DNA of 64,000 bases from JBBROS01 sp963792675 (lineage in GTDB: Bacteria; Pseudomonadota; Alphaproteobacteria; Acetobacterales; Acetobacteraceae): the NCBI GenBank assembly GCA_963792675.1, contig CAWBWT010000002.1, positions 2,232,001 to 2,296,000 on the forward strand, read 5' to 3'. The translations under genes were made by a program, and so were the position numbers. The notes beneath the pieces were generated by a model. The model was not told the DNA's origin. It ran no database searches and saw only the letters and a list, made by a program, of their open reading frames with translations. The first letter of the stretch is position 1; each line of letters starts with the position of its first letter. Positions 24,956 through 32,883 of this stretch are shown here, piece after piece.

Positions 24956-26152
24956 ATGTGCAACAACAACGGCACCTGCCGCGGCTTCCACGCCGGCAGC
25001 ATGTGCCCGAGCTACCGCGTCACCCGCGACGAGGAGCACCTGACGCGCGGCCGCGCCAACACGCTGCGGCTGGCGCTGACCGGGCAGCTCGGCCCCGACG
25101 CGCTGGCCGGCGACGACGTGGCGGAGGCGCTGAAGCTCTGCGTGTCGTGCAAGGCGTGCAAGCGCGAGTGCCCGACCGGCGTCGACATGGCGCGGATGAA
25201 GATCGAGGCGCTGGCGGCGCGGGCCGCCCGGCACGGTGTGGGGCTGCGCGAGCGGCTGGTGGCCGAGCTGCCGCGCTACGCGCCCTGGGCGGCCCGGGTC
25301 TCGGGGCTTGCCAACCTGCGCAACCGGGTTGGGCTGCTGCGCCGGCTGGGGGAGCGGGCCGGGTTCGCGGCCGCCCGGCCGCTGCCGGAGTGGAGCAGCC
25401 GGCCGTTCCGCAATGCCGAAGCCCGTGGCGGGCCGGCGCCGCGCGGCGACGTGCTGCTGTTCGCCGACACCTTCAACCGCTACTTCGAGCCGGAGAACCT
25501 GCGCGCCGCCGTGCGCGTGCTGCGAGCGGCCGGGTTCAATCCGGTCGTGCCAGAGGGCAAGAAGCTGTGCTGCGGGCGCACCTACCTGTCAGCCGGGATG
25601 GTCGACCGGGCGCGCGAGGAGGCGCGGCGGACGCTGGCGGCCTTGGCCGGCACGCTGCCGGTGGTGGGGCTCGAGCCGTCCTGCCTGCTGACGCTGCGCG
25701 ACGAGTTCACCGCACTGCTGCCCGGCCCGGAGGCGGAGGCGTTGTCCGAGCGCGCCATGCTGATCGGCGAGTTCCTGCAAGCCCACGGCGACGGGCTGGC
25801 GTTGCAGCCGTTGCCGGGCCGCGCGCATGTGCATGGCCACTGCCACCAGAAGGCGTTCGGCGCCTTGCCCGACGCCTTGTCCGTGCTGGGCCGCGTGCCG
25901 GGGCTCGACGTGCAGCCGATCCAGTCCTCCTGCTGCGGCATGGCGGGCGCGTTCGGCTACCAGGCGGAAACGCAGGAGGTGAGCCGCGCCATGGCGGAGG
26001 CGTCGCTGCTGCCGGCCGTGCGCGCGGCGGCGGCGGATGATTGGGTGGTCGCGGACGGCACCTCCTGCCGGCACCAGATCGCCGACCTTGGCGGCCGCCG
26101 CGCGGTGCACTCGGTGGTGCTACTGGACCGGGCCCTGACCGACGCGGCATAA
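24956..26152 (+). CDS. Fe-S (CCG-domain) half of the hydroxyacid dehydrogenase
   Basis: The 398-residue part is in frame with the FAD part; only TAG at 24917 and twelve codons separate them. It begins EMCNNNGTCRGFHAGSMCPS, a first 4Fe-4S cluster site, then KLCVSCKACKRECPTGVDMA for the second. Two Cys-rich CCG repeats follow around KKLCCGRTYLSAGMVD and IQSSCCGMAGAFGYQ. Such subunits pass electrons to quinone or cytochrome. In homologues the FAD and Fe-S parts are fused, so this may be the natural C-terminus of the preceding gene. Separate translation from the ATG at 24956 has no clear ribosome site. Confidence 0.82.
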   Translation: MCNNNGTCRGFHAGSMCPSYRVTRDEEHLTRGRANTLRLALTGQLGPDALAGDDVAEALKLCVSCKACKRECPTGVDMARMKIEALAARAARHGVGLRERLVAELPRYAPWAARVSGLANLRNRVGLLRRLGERAGFAAARPLPEWSSRPFRNAEARGGPAPRGDVLLFADTFNRYFEPENLRAAVRVLRAAGFNPVVPEGKKLCCGRTYLSAGMVDRAREEARRTLAALAGTLPVVGLEPSCLLTLRDEFTALLPGPEAEALSERAMLIGEFLQAHGDGLALQPLPGRAHVHGHCHQKAFGALPDALSVLGRVPGLDVQPIQSSCCGMAGAFGYQAETQEVSRAMAEASLLPAVRAAAADDWVVADGTSCRHQIADLGGRRAVHSVVLLDRALTDAA

Positions 26153-26158
26153 GGCGGC

Positions 26159-26816
26159 ATGACCGATCAGCCGCCGCAGGACGAGACCAAGCTCACCCGC
26201 ACCAAGCAGCTTTGGGCTGCGGCGGGCAAGTTCCTCACCGGGCGGCATGCCCGGCCCGAGGATGAACGGCTGCCGCCGGGCCAGCATCTGGTCCGCGATT
26301 GGCCGGTGCTGGACCTGGGCGTGCAGCCGGCCGTTCCAGTGGAGCGGTGGTCGCTACGCATCCACGGCGAGGTCGAGGAGCAGGTGTCGCTGGATTGGAC
26401 CGCGTTCCTCAGCCCTGCCGCAGTCGGACAGCCTGTCCGACATCCACTGCGTGACGACGTGGTCGCGGTATGACAATCGCTGGCGCGGCGTGTCGACCCA
26501 CGACCTGCTGGCGCTGGTCCGCCCGAAGCCCGGTGCGGACTTCGTGATGCTGCACAGTCATGACGGCTATACGACCAACCTGCCGCTCACCGACTTCGCG
26601 GCCCATGACGCGGTGCTGGCGACGCATTGGGACGACGCCCCAATCCCGCGGGAGCACGGCGGTCCGATGCGGCTCGTGGTTCCGCATCTGTATTTTTGGA
26701 AAAGCGCCAAATGGCTGCAGCGGATCGAGTTCGTTGCAGCCGATCGGGCCGGGTATTGGGAAGAGCGCGGCTACCATATGCGCGGCGATCCGTGGATGGA
26801 GCAGCGCTACGACTGA
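26159..26816 (+). CDS. Sulfite-oxidase-like molybdopterin oxidoreductase, frameshifted
   Basis: About 218 residues, one oxidoreductase molybdopterin-binding domain. It begins with LPPGQHLVRDWPVLDLGVQP and RWSLRIHGEVEEQVSLDWTA. After an extra C in a CCC run near 26413-26415 it continues LPQSDSLSDIHCVTTWSRYD, where the Cys is the molybdenum ligand. DGYTTNLPLTDFAAHDAVLA and LVVPHLYFWKSAKWLQRIEF complete the fold. No signal peptide is seen, so a cytoplasmic enzyme is likely; the substrate is unknown. It begins 6 bases after the Fe-S gene, so it is in the same operon, close to the MoCo genes. Confidence 0.8.
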
Positions 26817-26824
26817 CCGGTGAC

Positions 26825-26847
26825 CCGGCCCGGATATCCCGGGCCGG
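26825..26847. terminator. Bidirectional terminator hairpin
   Basis: CCGGCCCGG at 26825-26833 pairs with CCGGGCCGG at 26839-26847 around the loop ATATC. It lies in the 52-base gap between the convergent sulfite-oxidase-like and lipoprotein genes. No long T run is present on either side. Confidence 0.65.
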
Positions 26848-26868
26848 CTTCACTATCCGGTCGCGTCG

Positions 26869-27114
26869 TTAGTAAGCGGCGCCCTTGGAGTTCGGCACGC
26901 CGGTGGTGGTTGCTGAGCCGCCGGAAACGCCAACATTCGGGATGGCGCCTGTCTGACGCATGCCGCCGCCGTTCGAAGACGTGATACCGCTCGGCGCAAC
27001 ACCAGAGCCGCCGCTGGACACGGTGTTGGGGGGCGTTCCGGCTGACGGGTTGGAGCACGCGGCAAGCGCGAGGCAGGACAAGGCGGCCGCTGCGGCCAAG
27101 GTCAAAGATTTCAT
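26869..27114 (-). CDS. Small putative lipoprotein
   Basis: An 81-residue protein with a lipoprotein signal: a basic start then AAAALSCLALAACSNPSAG with a Leu-Ala-Ala-Cys lipobox at about residue 19. The mature part is low complexity, Gly/Ser/Thr/Asn-rich with repeats like GGSGVAPSG and TTTGVPNSKG, and no known domain. GGAGAGCC lies before the ATG at 27114. It is divergent from ggt with a 242-base gap, in which I see no other feature apart from a likely promoter for each gene. Confidence 0.7.
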   Translation of the reverse strand: MKSLTLAAAAALSCLALAACSNPSAGTPPNTVSSGGSGVAPSGITSSNGGGMRQTGAIPNVGVSGGSATTTGVPNSKGAAY

Positions 27115-27356
27115 TGTGGCTCTCCGATGAGACGACTGGTCAGGGACGGGCAAAGGCCGGGAAATCGCTAGTCCGTAACACGGCACGCAAGCTGGCCTCA
27201 GCCCGTTACTGCACGCTGAGTTAACTCGCCTGACCGCTACTGGTTCGATGTCGCGCCAAAGTTTCGCGAGGTGTTGCCGTGCGGCCCCAGCTTCTTGCGG
27301 ATGGTCAGCCGCGCGAACGGCGTGCAAGCTCAGGCCGTTCCATGGAGGCCGCTCCG

Positions 27357-29093
27357 ATGCGCATAGTGCTGATCCTGCTGCTTTGCATCCGCCCCGCGCT
27401 CGCCTTCGACCCGGCTCCGGCGGCGGGGCGGCAGGGAATGGTCGTGTCGGCGCAGCATCTGGCGAGCGAAGCCGGGCTCGACGTGTTGAAACGGGGCGGC
27501 AACGCGGTCGATGCCGCCGTCGCGGTCGGCTACGCGCTCGCCGTCACCTACCCGGCGGCCGGCAATCTCGGCGGCGGCGGCTTCATGACCGTCCGGCTGG
27601 CCGACGGCAGCGCGGGGTTCCTCGATTTCCGGGAAAAGGCACCGGCGGCCGCAACCCCCGGCATGTTCCTGGCCGAGGACGGCTCCGTCACCAAGGGCCG
27701 CTCGACCGAGACATGGCTCGCGGTCGGCGTGCCCGGCACCGCGGCGGGGCTGGAGGCGGCCCGGGCAAAATGGGGCAGCATGCCGCGACAGGCGCTGCTC
27801 GGTCCGGCCATCCGGCTGGCGCGCGACGGGTTCGTGATCGAACCCGGCGACGGGGCACTGCTGCGCGCCGAGGCGAGCGGGCTCGGGCGCGACCCGGAGG
27901 CGGCGGCGATCTTCCTTCGCGAAGGCAAGCCGCTCGAGGTTGGGGACCGGTTGGTGCAGTCCGACCTGGCCGGCTCGCTCGAGCTGCTGGCGCAGGACGG
28001 GCCGGACGCCTTCTATCGCGGCTCGATCGGCCAGGCGATCGTGGCGGCCAGCCAGGACGGCGGCGGCATCCTGCAGGACGCGGACTTCCTCGGCTACAAG
28101 GTTCGCGAAATGGCCCCGGTCGGCTGCGACTACCGGGGCTTCCACGTGCTGTCGGCGCCCCCGCCGAGTTCCGGCGGCGTGGTGCTCTGCGAGGTGCTGG
28201 GCGTGCTCGAGGGCTACGACCTGCGAGGCATGGGGTTCCATTCCGCGGCCGCGGTGCACGTGATCACTGAGGCCTTGCGGCAGGCCTTTTACGACCGCAA
28301 CAGCCGGCTGGGCGACCCCGACTTCGTGGACAACCCTGTCGCCGCGTTGATCGACCCGGCCTATACGGCACGCGTGCGCGAGCGCATCGACCCGGCCCAC
28401 GCCACGCCCTCCGCCCAGGTCACGCCACTGCCGCATGAGGGCGCCAACACCACCCATTACGTCGTGGTGGACGGGGCGGGGAACGCCGTTTCCGTCACCT
28501 ACACGCTGAATGACTGGTTCGGGGTGAAGAAGGTGGCGCCGGGCACCGGCATCCTGCTGAACAACGAGATGGACGATTTCACCGCCAAGCCCGGTTCGCC
28601 CAACATGTTCGGCCTGGTGCAGGGCGCGGCTAATGCGGTGGCGCCGGGCAAGACGCCGCTCAGCAGCATGACGCCGACGATCCTCGAGCGCGACGGCAAG
28701 GTGGCGATGGTGGTCGGCAGCCCCGGCGGCCCTCGCATCATCACCACCGTGCTGAACGCGATCCTGAACGTGGTGGATTACGGCATGACCGTGCAGGAAG
28801 CCTTGGACGCGCCGCGCTTCCATCATCAATGGATGCCGGACGTGATCACTGCCGAGCGGTTCGCGCTCAGCCCCGACACCCAAGCGATGCTGGAGACGAT
28901 GGGCCACAAGGTGGTGGAGGGCGCACCCTGGGGGATCGCCGAGGCCATCACCGTCGGCGGCGCCCGCCTGGCCCCGGCCCCGGCGGCCGGCAGCGCGCAA
29001 TCGCTGGTGCTGGCCGCCCCGGACGCCGGCGGCGCGACCTTGTTCGGAGCGCATGACCCCCGCGGCGGTGCCGGTGGGGCGGCCGGCTATTGA
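27357..29093 (+). CDS. ggt: Gamma-glutamyltransferase
   Basis: A 578-residue periplasmic enzyme that hydrolyses or transfers the gamma-glutamyl group of glutathione. A signal peptide (RIVLILLLCIRPALAF) precedes the N-terminal domain with NAVDAAVAVGYALAVTYPAA and GNLGGGGFMTVRL. The autocatalytic Thr that starts the small subunit is in EGANTTHYVVVDGAGNAVSV, and the downstream GGPRIITTVLNAILNVVDYG is typical. GGAGG lies 7 bases before the ATG at 27357. The family is processed into two subunits at the Thr. Confidence 0.95.
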   Translation: MRIVLILLLCIRPALAFDPAPAAGRQGMVVSAQHLASEAGLDVLKRGGNAVDAAVAVGYALAVTYPAAGNLGGGGFMTVRLADGSAGFLDFREKAPAAATPGMFLAEDGSVTKGRSTETWLAVGVPGTAAGLEAARAKWGSMPRQALLGPAIRLARDGFVIEPGDGALLRAEASGLGRDPEAAAIFLREGKPLEVGDRLVQSDLAGSLELLAQDGPDAFYRGSIGQAIVAASQDGGGILQDADFLGYKVREMAPVGCDYRGFHVLSAPPPSSGGVVLCEVLGVLEGYDLRGMGFHSAAAVHVITEALRQAFYDRNSRLGDPDFVDNPVAALIDPAYTARVRERIDPAHATPSAQVTPLPHEGANTTHYVVVDGAGNAVSVTYTLNDWFGVKKVAPGTGILLNNEMDDFTAKPGSPNMFGLVQGAANAVAPGKTPLSSMTPTILERDGKVAMVVGSPGGPRIITTVLNAILNVVDYGMTVQEALDAPRFHHQWMPDVITAERFALSPDTQAMLETMGHKVVEGAPWGIAEAITVGGARLAPAPAAGSAQSLVLAAPDAGGATLFGAHDPRGGAGGAAGY

Positions 29094-29122
29094 CCGCCCC
29101 CGCTTGCCGGACCGTGGACGGG

Positions 29123-29881
29123 CTACGCGCCCGGTAGCGGCTCCGAGACGGAGCGGGTCGGGATGGTGGCCGGGGGCGGCTCGGACCGGGCCGGCTCGGT
29201 GATCATCTCCATGCGGCCGGTGATCTGGCCGCCATCCTCGACCTGCAGGCGGCGGCAGCGGGCGGTGCCGAGCACCTTCCCGGTGGAGCGCACGATCAGG
29301 TTGCCGCGCGCGGTCAGCGTGCCGTCGATGGTGCCGGCGACCTCGGTGTCCTCCACCTCGACCTCGCCCTTGAACATGCCGCCCGGGGCGATCACCAGCT
29401 CGGTCGCGTGCACGATGCTCGCCTCGAACGTGCCCTCGACCACGAGGCGCTCGGCGTCGGTGACGGTGCCCTGGACGCTGATGCCGCGGCCGACCACCAA
29501 GGTCCGCCGCTCGGCCGGGTCACGCCGCAGCCCGGCCGAGTTGCCCGGCCGCGGCGCGCTGGGAATGCCGCCCGGCCCGGACTGCGCACCCAATTGCCCA
29601 GAAGGCGACATGCCCGCACCGGGGCCTTGACCCTGCGTCGAGTTCGGCGGCGGTGGCGGGGCGGGGAACGGCGAACGGCCCATGGCAGGAGCTTCCTTGG
29701 CGGTGGTGGATGTCGGGTAAGGGACGGCAGTGCGGAATTCCGGCAGGCTCGAGCCGTCGTCGAGTCGGCGCCCGTTGAGCAGACCGGTGGCCGATCCGGC
29801 GTTGCCGGCCGGGGTGGCGCCATCGGGCCTCGGGGCGGGCGGGATGCCCGGCATGTCATCGGGTTTGCGGCGCTTGAACAC
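29123..29881 (-). CDS. Bactofilin (polymer-forming cytoskeletal protein)
   Basis: A 252-residue protein with a GTG start. A Pro/Gly/Ala-rich N-terminal half (about 1-140) precedes a bactofilin beta-helix domain, seen as repeated strands: RTLVVGRGISVQGTVTDAER, LVVEGTFEASIVHATELVIA, GGMFKGEVEVEDTEVAGTID and GNLIVRSTGKVLGTARCRRL. Bactofilins polymerise without nucleotide on the inner membrane and help shape, polarity or cell wall synthesis. The first residues MFKRRKPDD are basic. No M23 peptidase gene, often a partner, is adjacent. Confidence 0.9.
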   Translation of the reverse strand: MFKRRKPDDMPGIPPAPRPDGATPAGNAGSATGLLNGRRLDDGSSLPEFRTAVPYPTSTTAKEAPAMGRSPFPAPPPPPNSTQGQGPGAGMSPSGQLGAQSGPGGIPSAPRPGNSAGLRRDPAERRTLVVGRGISVQGTVTDAERLVVEGTFEASIVHATELVIAPGGMFKGEVEVEDTEVAGTIDGTLTARGNLIVRSTGKVLGTARCRRLQVEDGGQITGRMEMITEPARSEPPPATIPTRSVSEPLPGA

Positions 29882-30040
29882 GCGGAACCCCCTTTCAAGA
29901 TCGGGGAGCCGCCGCGGCCGCGGGGTGCGGTGGGCGGGGCATCCACTCCGCCGACGCGTAACATGGCTCAGCGGGAAGTGATAGGCGGCATGCCGTCCGG
30001 ATCGGCTTCGAGTGCCGCCGCCCGTGCGGCGGCGGAGTCG

Positions 30041-30733
30041 CTAACGTCGTGGGAGGAAGGCCGCACGCTCAGATGGATGCGGGGCGTTGTTGAGAACGTG
30101 CGTCAACGCAGCAACGCCGAGAACAGGCACAAGCAGGTTCAGCAGCGGCACGGTTCCCGCCAGCGCGAACAGCCCGCCGAGGAGCAGCACCGGCGCCCGG
30201 CGGGCGGCGTATACGCGCAGCGCCTCGCTCCGGCCCATCCGCCGCATGGCGACGCCGACGAACAAGCCGCGCCCGATCGCCCAGCCGGTGATGGCCCACC
30301 CGAGCAGCAGCCCCACCCCCGGAAGCGCCAAGGCGAGGCCGAGCGCCACGATTTGCCACGCCAGCACCTGTGCGCCGAGCACCACGCCGTCCCAAGCCTG
30401 GATTGTGAGGGAGGCGCCTTGCTGCGGCGGCGGCAGCAGCGGGTAGAACCGCCGATCAACCGCGTTGGCGACGCGGTCGATATACAGCGTGGCGATCAGC
30501 AGCGCCGCCGGCACGAACAGCCACACCGCCAGCAGTGCCGCGCCGATGCCGCCGGCCAGCCCCGCGGCCCAGCCGAGCCAGCCGGGCTGTCCGACCAGGG
30601 TCTGCACCGCCCAGGCGCTGCCGGCGAGCAGGCCGACGAACGCAAGCACCGACAAAGCGAGGCTGCGCGCCAGCACGCCCACGAACACCGGGTCGTCCAT
30701 TTGCTGCAGGGCGCGGAACAAGGGGGAGAGCAT
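30041..30733 (-). CDS. EI24 domain-containing membrane protein
   Basis: A 230-residue integral membrane protein with about four to six helices and an EI24 (CysZ-like) domain. MLSPLFRALQQMDDPVFVG begins it, with YIDRVANAVDRRFYPLLPPP and VGVAMRRMGRSEALRVYAAR later. EI24/CysZ proteins include sulfate permeases in enterobacteria, but in alphaproteobacteria the role is unclear. The ATG at 30733 was chosen because the open frame upstream has no family features. It is divergent from the PfkB kinase gene. Confidence 0.82.
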   Translation of the reverse strand: MLSPLFRALQQMDDPVFVGVLARSLALSVLAFVGLLAGSAWAVQTLVGQPGWLGWAAGLAGGIGAALLAVWLFVPAALLIATLYIDRVANAVDRRFYPLLPPPQQGASLTIQAWDGVVLGAQVLAWQIVALGLALALPGVGLLLGWAITGWAIGRGLFVGVAMRRMGRSEALRVYAARRAPVLLLGGLFALAGTVPLLNLLVPVLGVAALTHVLNNAPHPSERAAFLPRR

Positions 30734-30830
30734 GGGTGGCGGCGCCTCGTGGCGGTCGGAAGGAACGGTGATGTTGCAGGTGGGGGACGTGGATGTTACC
30801 CGCCGCGCTTGCAACACGGCAGGAGCCGCC

Positions 30831-31817
30831 ATGACACAAGCCCGTTTCGACCTGTGCGGCATCGGCAACGCGATCGTCGACGTGGTGGCGCCGGTGGACG
30901 AGGCGTTCCTGTCCAAGCGGGACCTGCGCAAGGGCGGCATGGCGCTGATCTCGGCCGACGACGCGGAAGCGTTGTACATGGCGCTGCCGCCGGGGCAGGA
31001 AAGCAGCGGCGGCTCGGTCGCCAACACCTGCGCGGTCGCCGCCGGGCTGGGCGCGCGGGTGGCGTTCCTGGGCAAGGTCGCCGACGACGCGCTGGGCGGC
31101 GTGTTCCGCCAGGACATGGAGCGGATCGGCGTTGCCTTCCCGACGCCCCCGCTGCAAGGCGGCGCTCCGACCGCCCGCTGCCTGATCGCGGTCACGCCGG
31201 ATGGGCAGCGGACGATGAGCACGTTTCTCGGCGCCTGCGTGGCGTTCGGGCCGGACGATCTCGACGGCGCGGTGATCGGCGACAGCGCGGTGACCTACCT
31301 CGAGGGCTACCTGTTCGATCCGCCGGCGGCGCAGGCGGCGTTCCGGCGGGCGGCGGAGCTGGCGCATGCGGCCGGGCGGCAGGTCGCGCTGAGCCTGTCG
31401 GACGCGTTCTGCGTGGACCGGCACCGCGACGCGTTTCGCGCGCTGGTGGCTGGGCACGTCGATATCCTGTTCGCCAACGAAGCCGAGATCTGCAGCCTGT
31501 ACGAGGAGAACACGTTCGACGCCGCGGCGGATCGGGCCGGGCGCGATGTGGCCCTGGCGGCGCTGACCCGCAGCGAGGACGGCAGCGTCGTGCTGCATGG
31601 CGGCGAGCGGATCGTCATCGCTGCCGCGCCGGCGGTCTTGGTCGACAGCACCGGTGCCGGCGACGCGTATGCGGCCGGGTTCCTGGCCGGGATGGCGGCC
31701 GGGCGTCCGCTCGCGTCCTGCGGCGCGCTGGGCAGCCACGCGGCCGCCGCGGCCATCGCGCAGTATGGCGCCCGGCCGTCCGGCGACCTGCGGGCGATGG
31801 CGGCCGCCGTCGCCTAG
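30831..31817 (+). CDS. PfkB-family carbohydrate/adenosine kinase
   Basis: A 328-residue ribokinase-fold kinase. The N-terminal signature is DLCGIGNAIVDVVAPVDEAF, then GGSVANTCAVAAGLGARVAF. The C-terminal signature with the catalytic Asp is VLVDSTGAGDAYAAGFLAGM (GAGD). This subtype, common in alphaproteobacteria, is often annotated adenosine kinase. It phosphorylates a nucleoside or sugar at the expense of ATP; substrate choice is not certain. AGGAG lies 5 bases upstream of the ATG. Confidence 0.9.
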   Translation: MTQARFDLCGIGNAIVDVVAPVDEAFLSKRDLRKGGMALISADDAEALYMALPPGQESSGGSVANTCAVAAGLGARVAFLGKVADDALGGVFRQDMERIGVAFPTPPLQGGAPTARCLIAVTPDGQRTMSTFLGACVAFGPDDLDGAVIGDSAVTYLEGYLFDPPAAQAAFRRAAELAHAAGRQVALSLSDAFCVDRHRDAFRALVAGHVDILFANEAEICSLYEENTFDAAADRAGRDVALAALTRSEDGSVVLHGGERIVIAAAPAVLVDSTGAGDAYAAGFLAGMAAGRPLASCGALGSHAAAAAIAQYGARPSGDLRAMAAAVA

Positions 31818-31978
31818 CGGAGCAAAGGTCCGAGCCGCCATCGATGACGAAAACGCGATCGAGGCGGGGAACTAGCGCGGGAAGGGGTCGTTGCCTCCGT
31901 GCAGCCCGGCCGTCCGCGGACGGAACCATAAGACGGGCCACCAACCGGCAGGACCCTCGGGGTCTATGGGAGAACAGA

Positions 31979-32737
31979 ATGCGAATGACCTTGTTGATGT
32001 CGGCCGCCGCGCTGTCGTTGGCGACCGGTGCCGCGCTGGCGCAGAACGGCGCCGGCGGCACCCAATCGCCTTCGACCGGCAACGCGGCCTCGCAGATGCC
32101 GCAACCGTCGAACTCCGCCCCGGCCGGCGCCGGTGTTGCGACGCCCGCACTCGGCGGCAGCGCGGTGGGCGGCGATGCCGGTGCGGTTGAAGGACCGTCG
32201 ATGCGGTCCTACCGATCGATGCGCGGTGACCGGGCTGCGCGCATGGGCCGCGCCAACCCGTCGATCCCGGCGCATACCGATCCGGGCATGGTGGACGAAG
32301 GCGCGGCGCCACCCACGACGGTCTATCGCGGCGGCGCCGGTTCGCCGCTATCGACCCAGGCCACCAACCTGACGCCGTCCTCCCGACCGGGAGCGCTGGG
32401 ATCGCGCCTGCCTGACCCGAACGCGGTGGGTGGCACGCCGCGCGACCTGCTCGAGGCGGCACAACGGCTGCTGAGCCAGGGCCGGACCGGTGCGGCGCAG
32501 GAAGCGCTTGAGCGGGCGGAAACGCGGGTGCTGAGCCGCACGACCGACCCCAGCATGGCCTCGCAGCCCGATCAGGCGGCGATGGTGCAGAACATCGCCC
32601 AGGCGCGCCGGGCGCTCGGAGCGCGGGACGTCAACGGCGCCAAGCAGGCGATCGCGCTGGCCATGGACGACCGGATCCCGCCGCGCGGACCGGCCACCAA
32701 CGTCGCGCCGGCCGGCGGCACGACCGGGACCTACTAA
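31979..32737 (+). CDS. Secreted low-complexity protein with a C-terminal helical segment
   Basis: A 252-residue protein with a signal peptide (TLLMSAAALSLATGAALAQN). The middle is Gly/Ala/Ser/Pro-rich without a domain. The C-terminal third forms a helical segment, GTPRDLLEAAQRLLSQGRTG, AAQEALERAETRVLSRTTD and VQNIAQARRALGARDVNGAK, like a short tetratricopeptide-type region. GGGAGA precedes the ATG at 31979. I do not recognise a named family. A strong terminator follows at 32764. Confidence 0.75.
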   Translation: MRMTLLMSAAALSLATGAALAQNGAGGTQSPSTGNAASQMPQPSNSAPAGAGVATPALGGSAVGGDAGAVEGPSMRSYRSMRGDRAARMGRANPSIPAHTDPGMVDEGAAPPTTVYRGGAGSPLSTQATNLTPSSRPGALGSRLPDPNAVGGTPRDLLEAAQRLLSQGRTGAAQEALERAETRVLSRTTDPSMASQPDQAAMVQNIAQARRALGARDVNGAKQAIALAMDDRIPPRGPATNVAPAGGTTGTY

Positions 32738-32763
32738 GCCGAACCCACGCCTTTCGGCCTTTC

Positions 32764-32816
32764 AGCCCGCCGCGCTTCGGTCGTCCAGACCGGAGCGCAG
32801 GCGGGCTTCCTGTTTT
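32764..32816 (+). terminator. Strong rho-independent terminator
   Basis: AGCCCGCC from 32764 pairs with GGCGGGCT ending near 32807, enclosing GCGCTTCGGTC paired with GACCGGAGCGC, and TTTTT follows at 32812-32816. This is the clearest intrinsic terminator in the window. It closes the secreted-protein gene and separates it from typA. Confidence 0.9.
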
Positions 32817-32883
32817 TAAGGCTCGAAAGCGACGCCTCGGCGGACTATGTGTGCGCCGCAACACGTCGTTTCCAAGGACCTCT

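Noticed and set aside
29408..31978. Very long plus-strand open frame across the bactofilin and EI24 region
   Set aside because: Only its last 252 codons (from 31979) look like a real protein; the rest is antisense to or out of frame with bactofilin, EI24 and PfkB genes.
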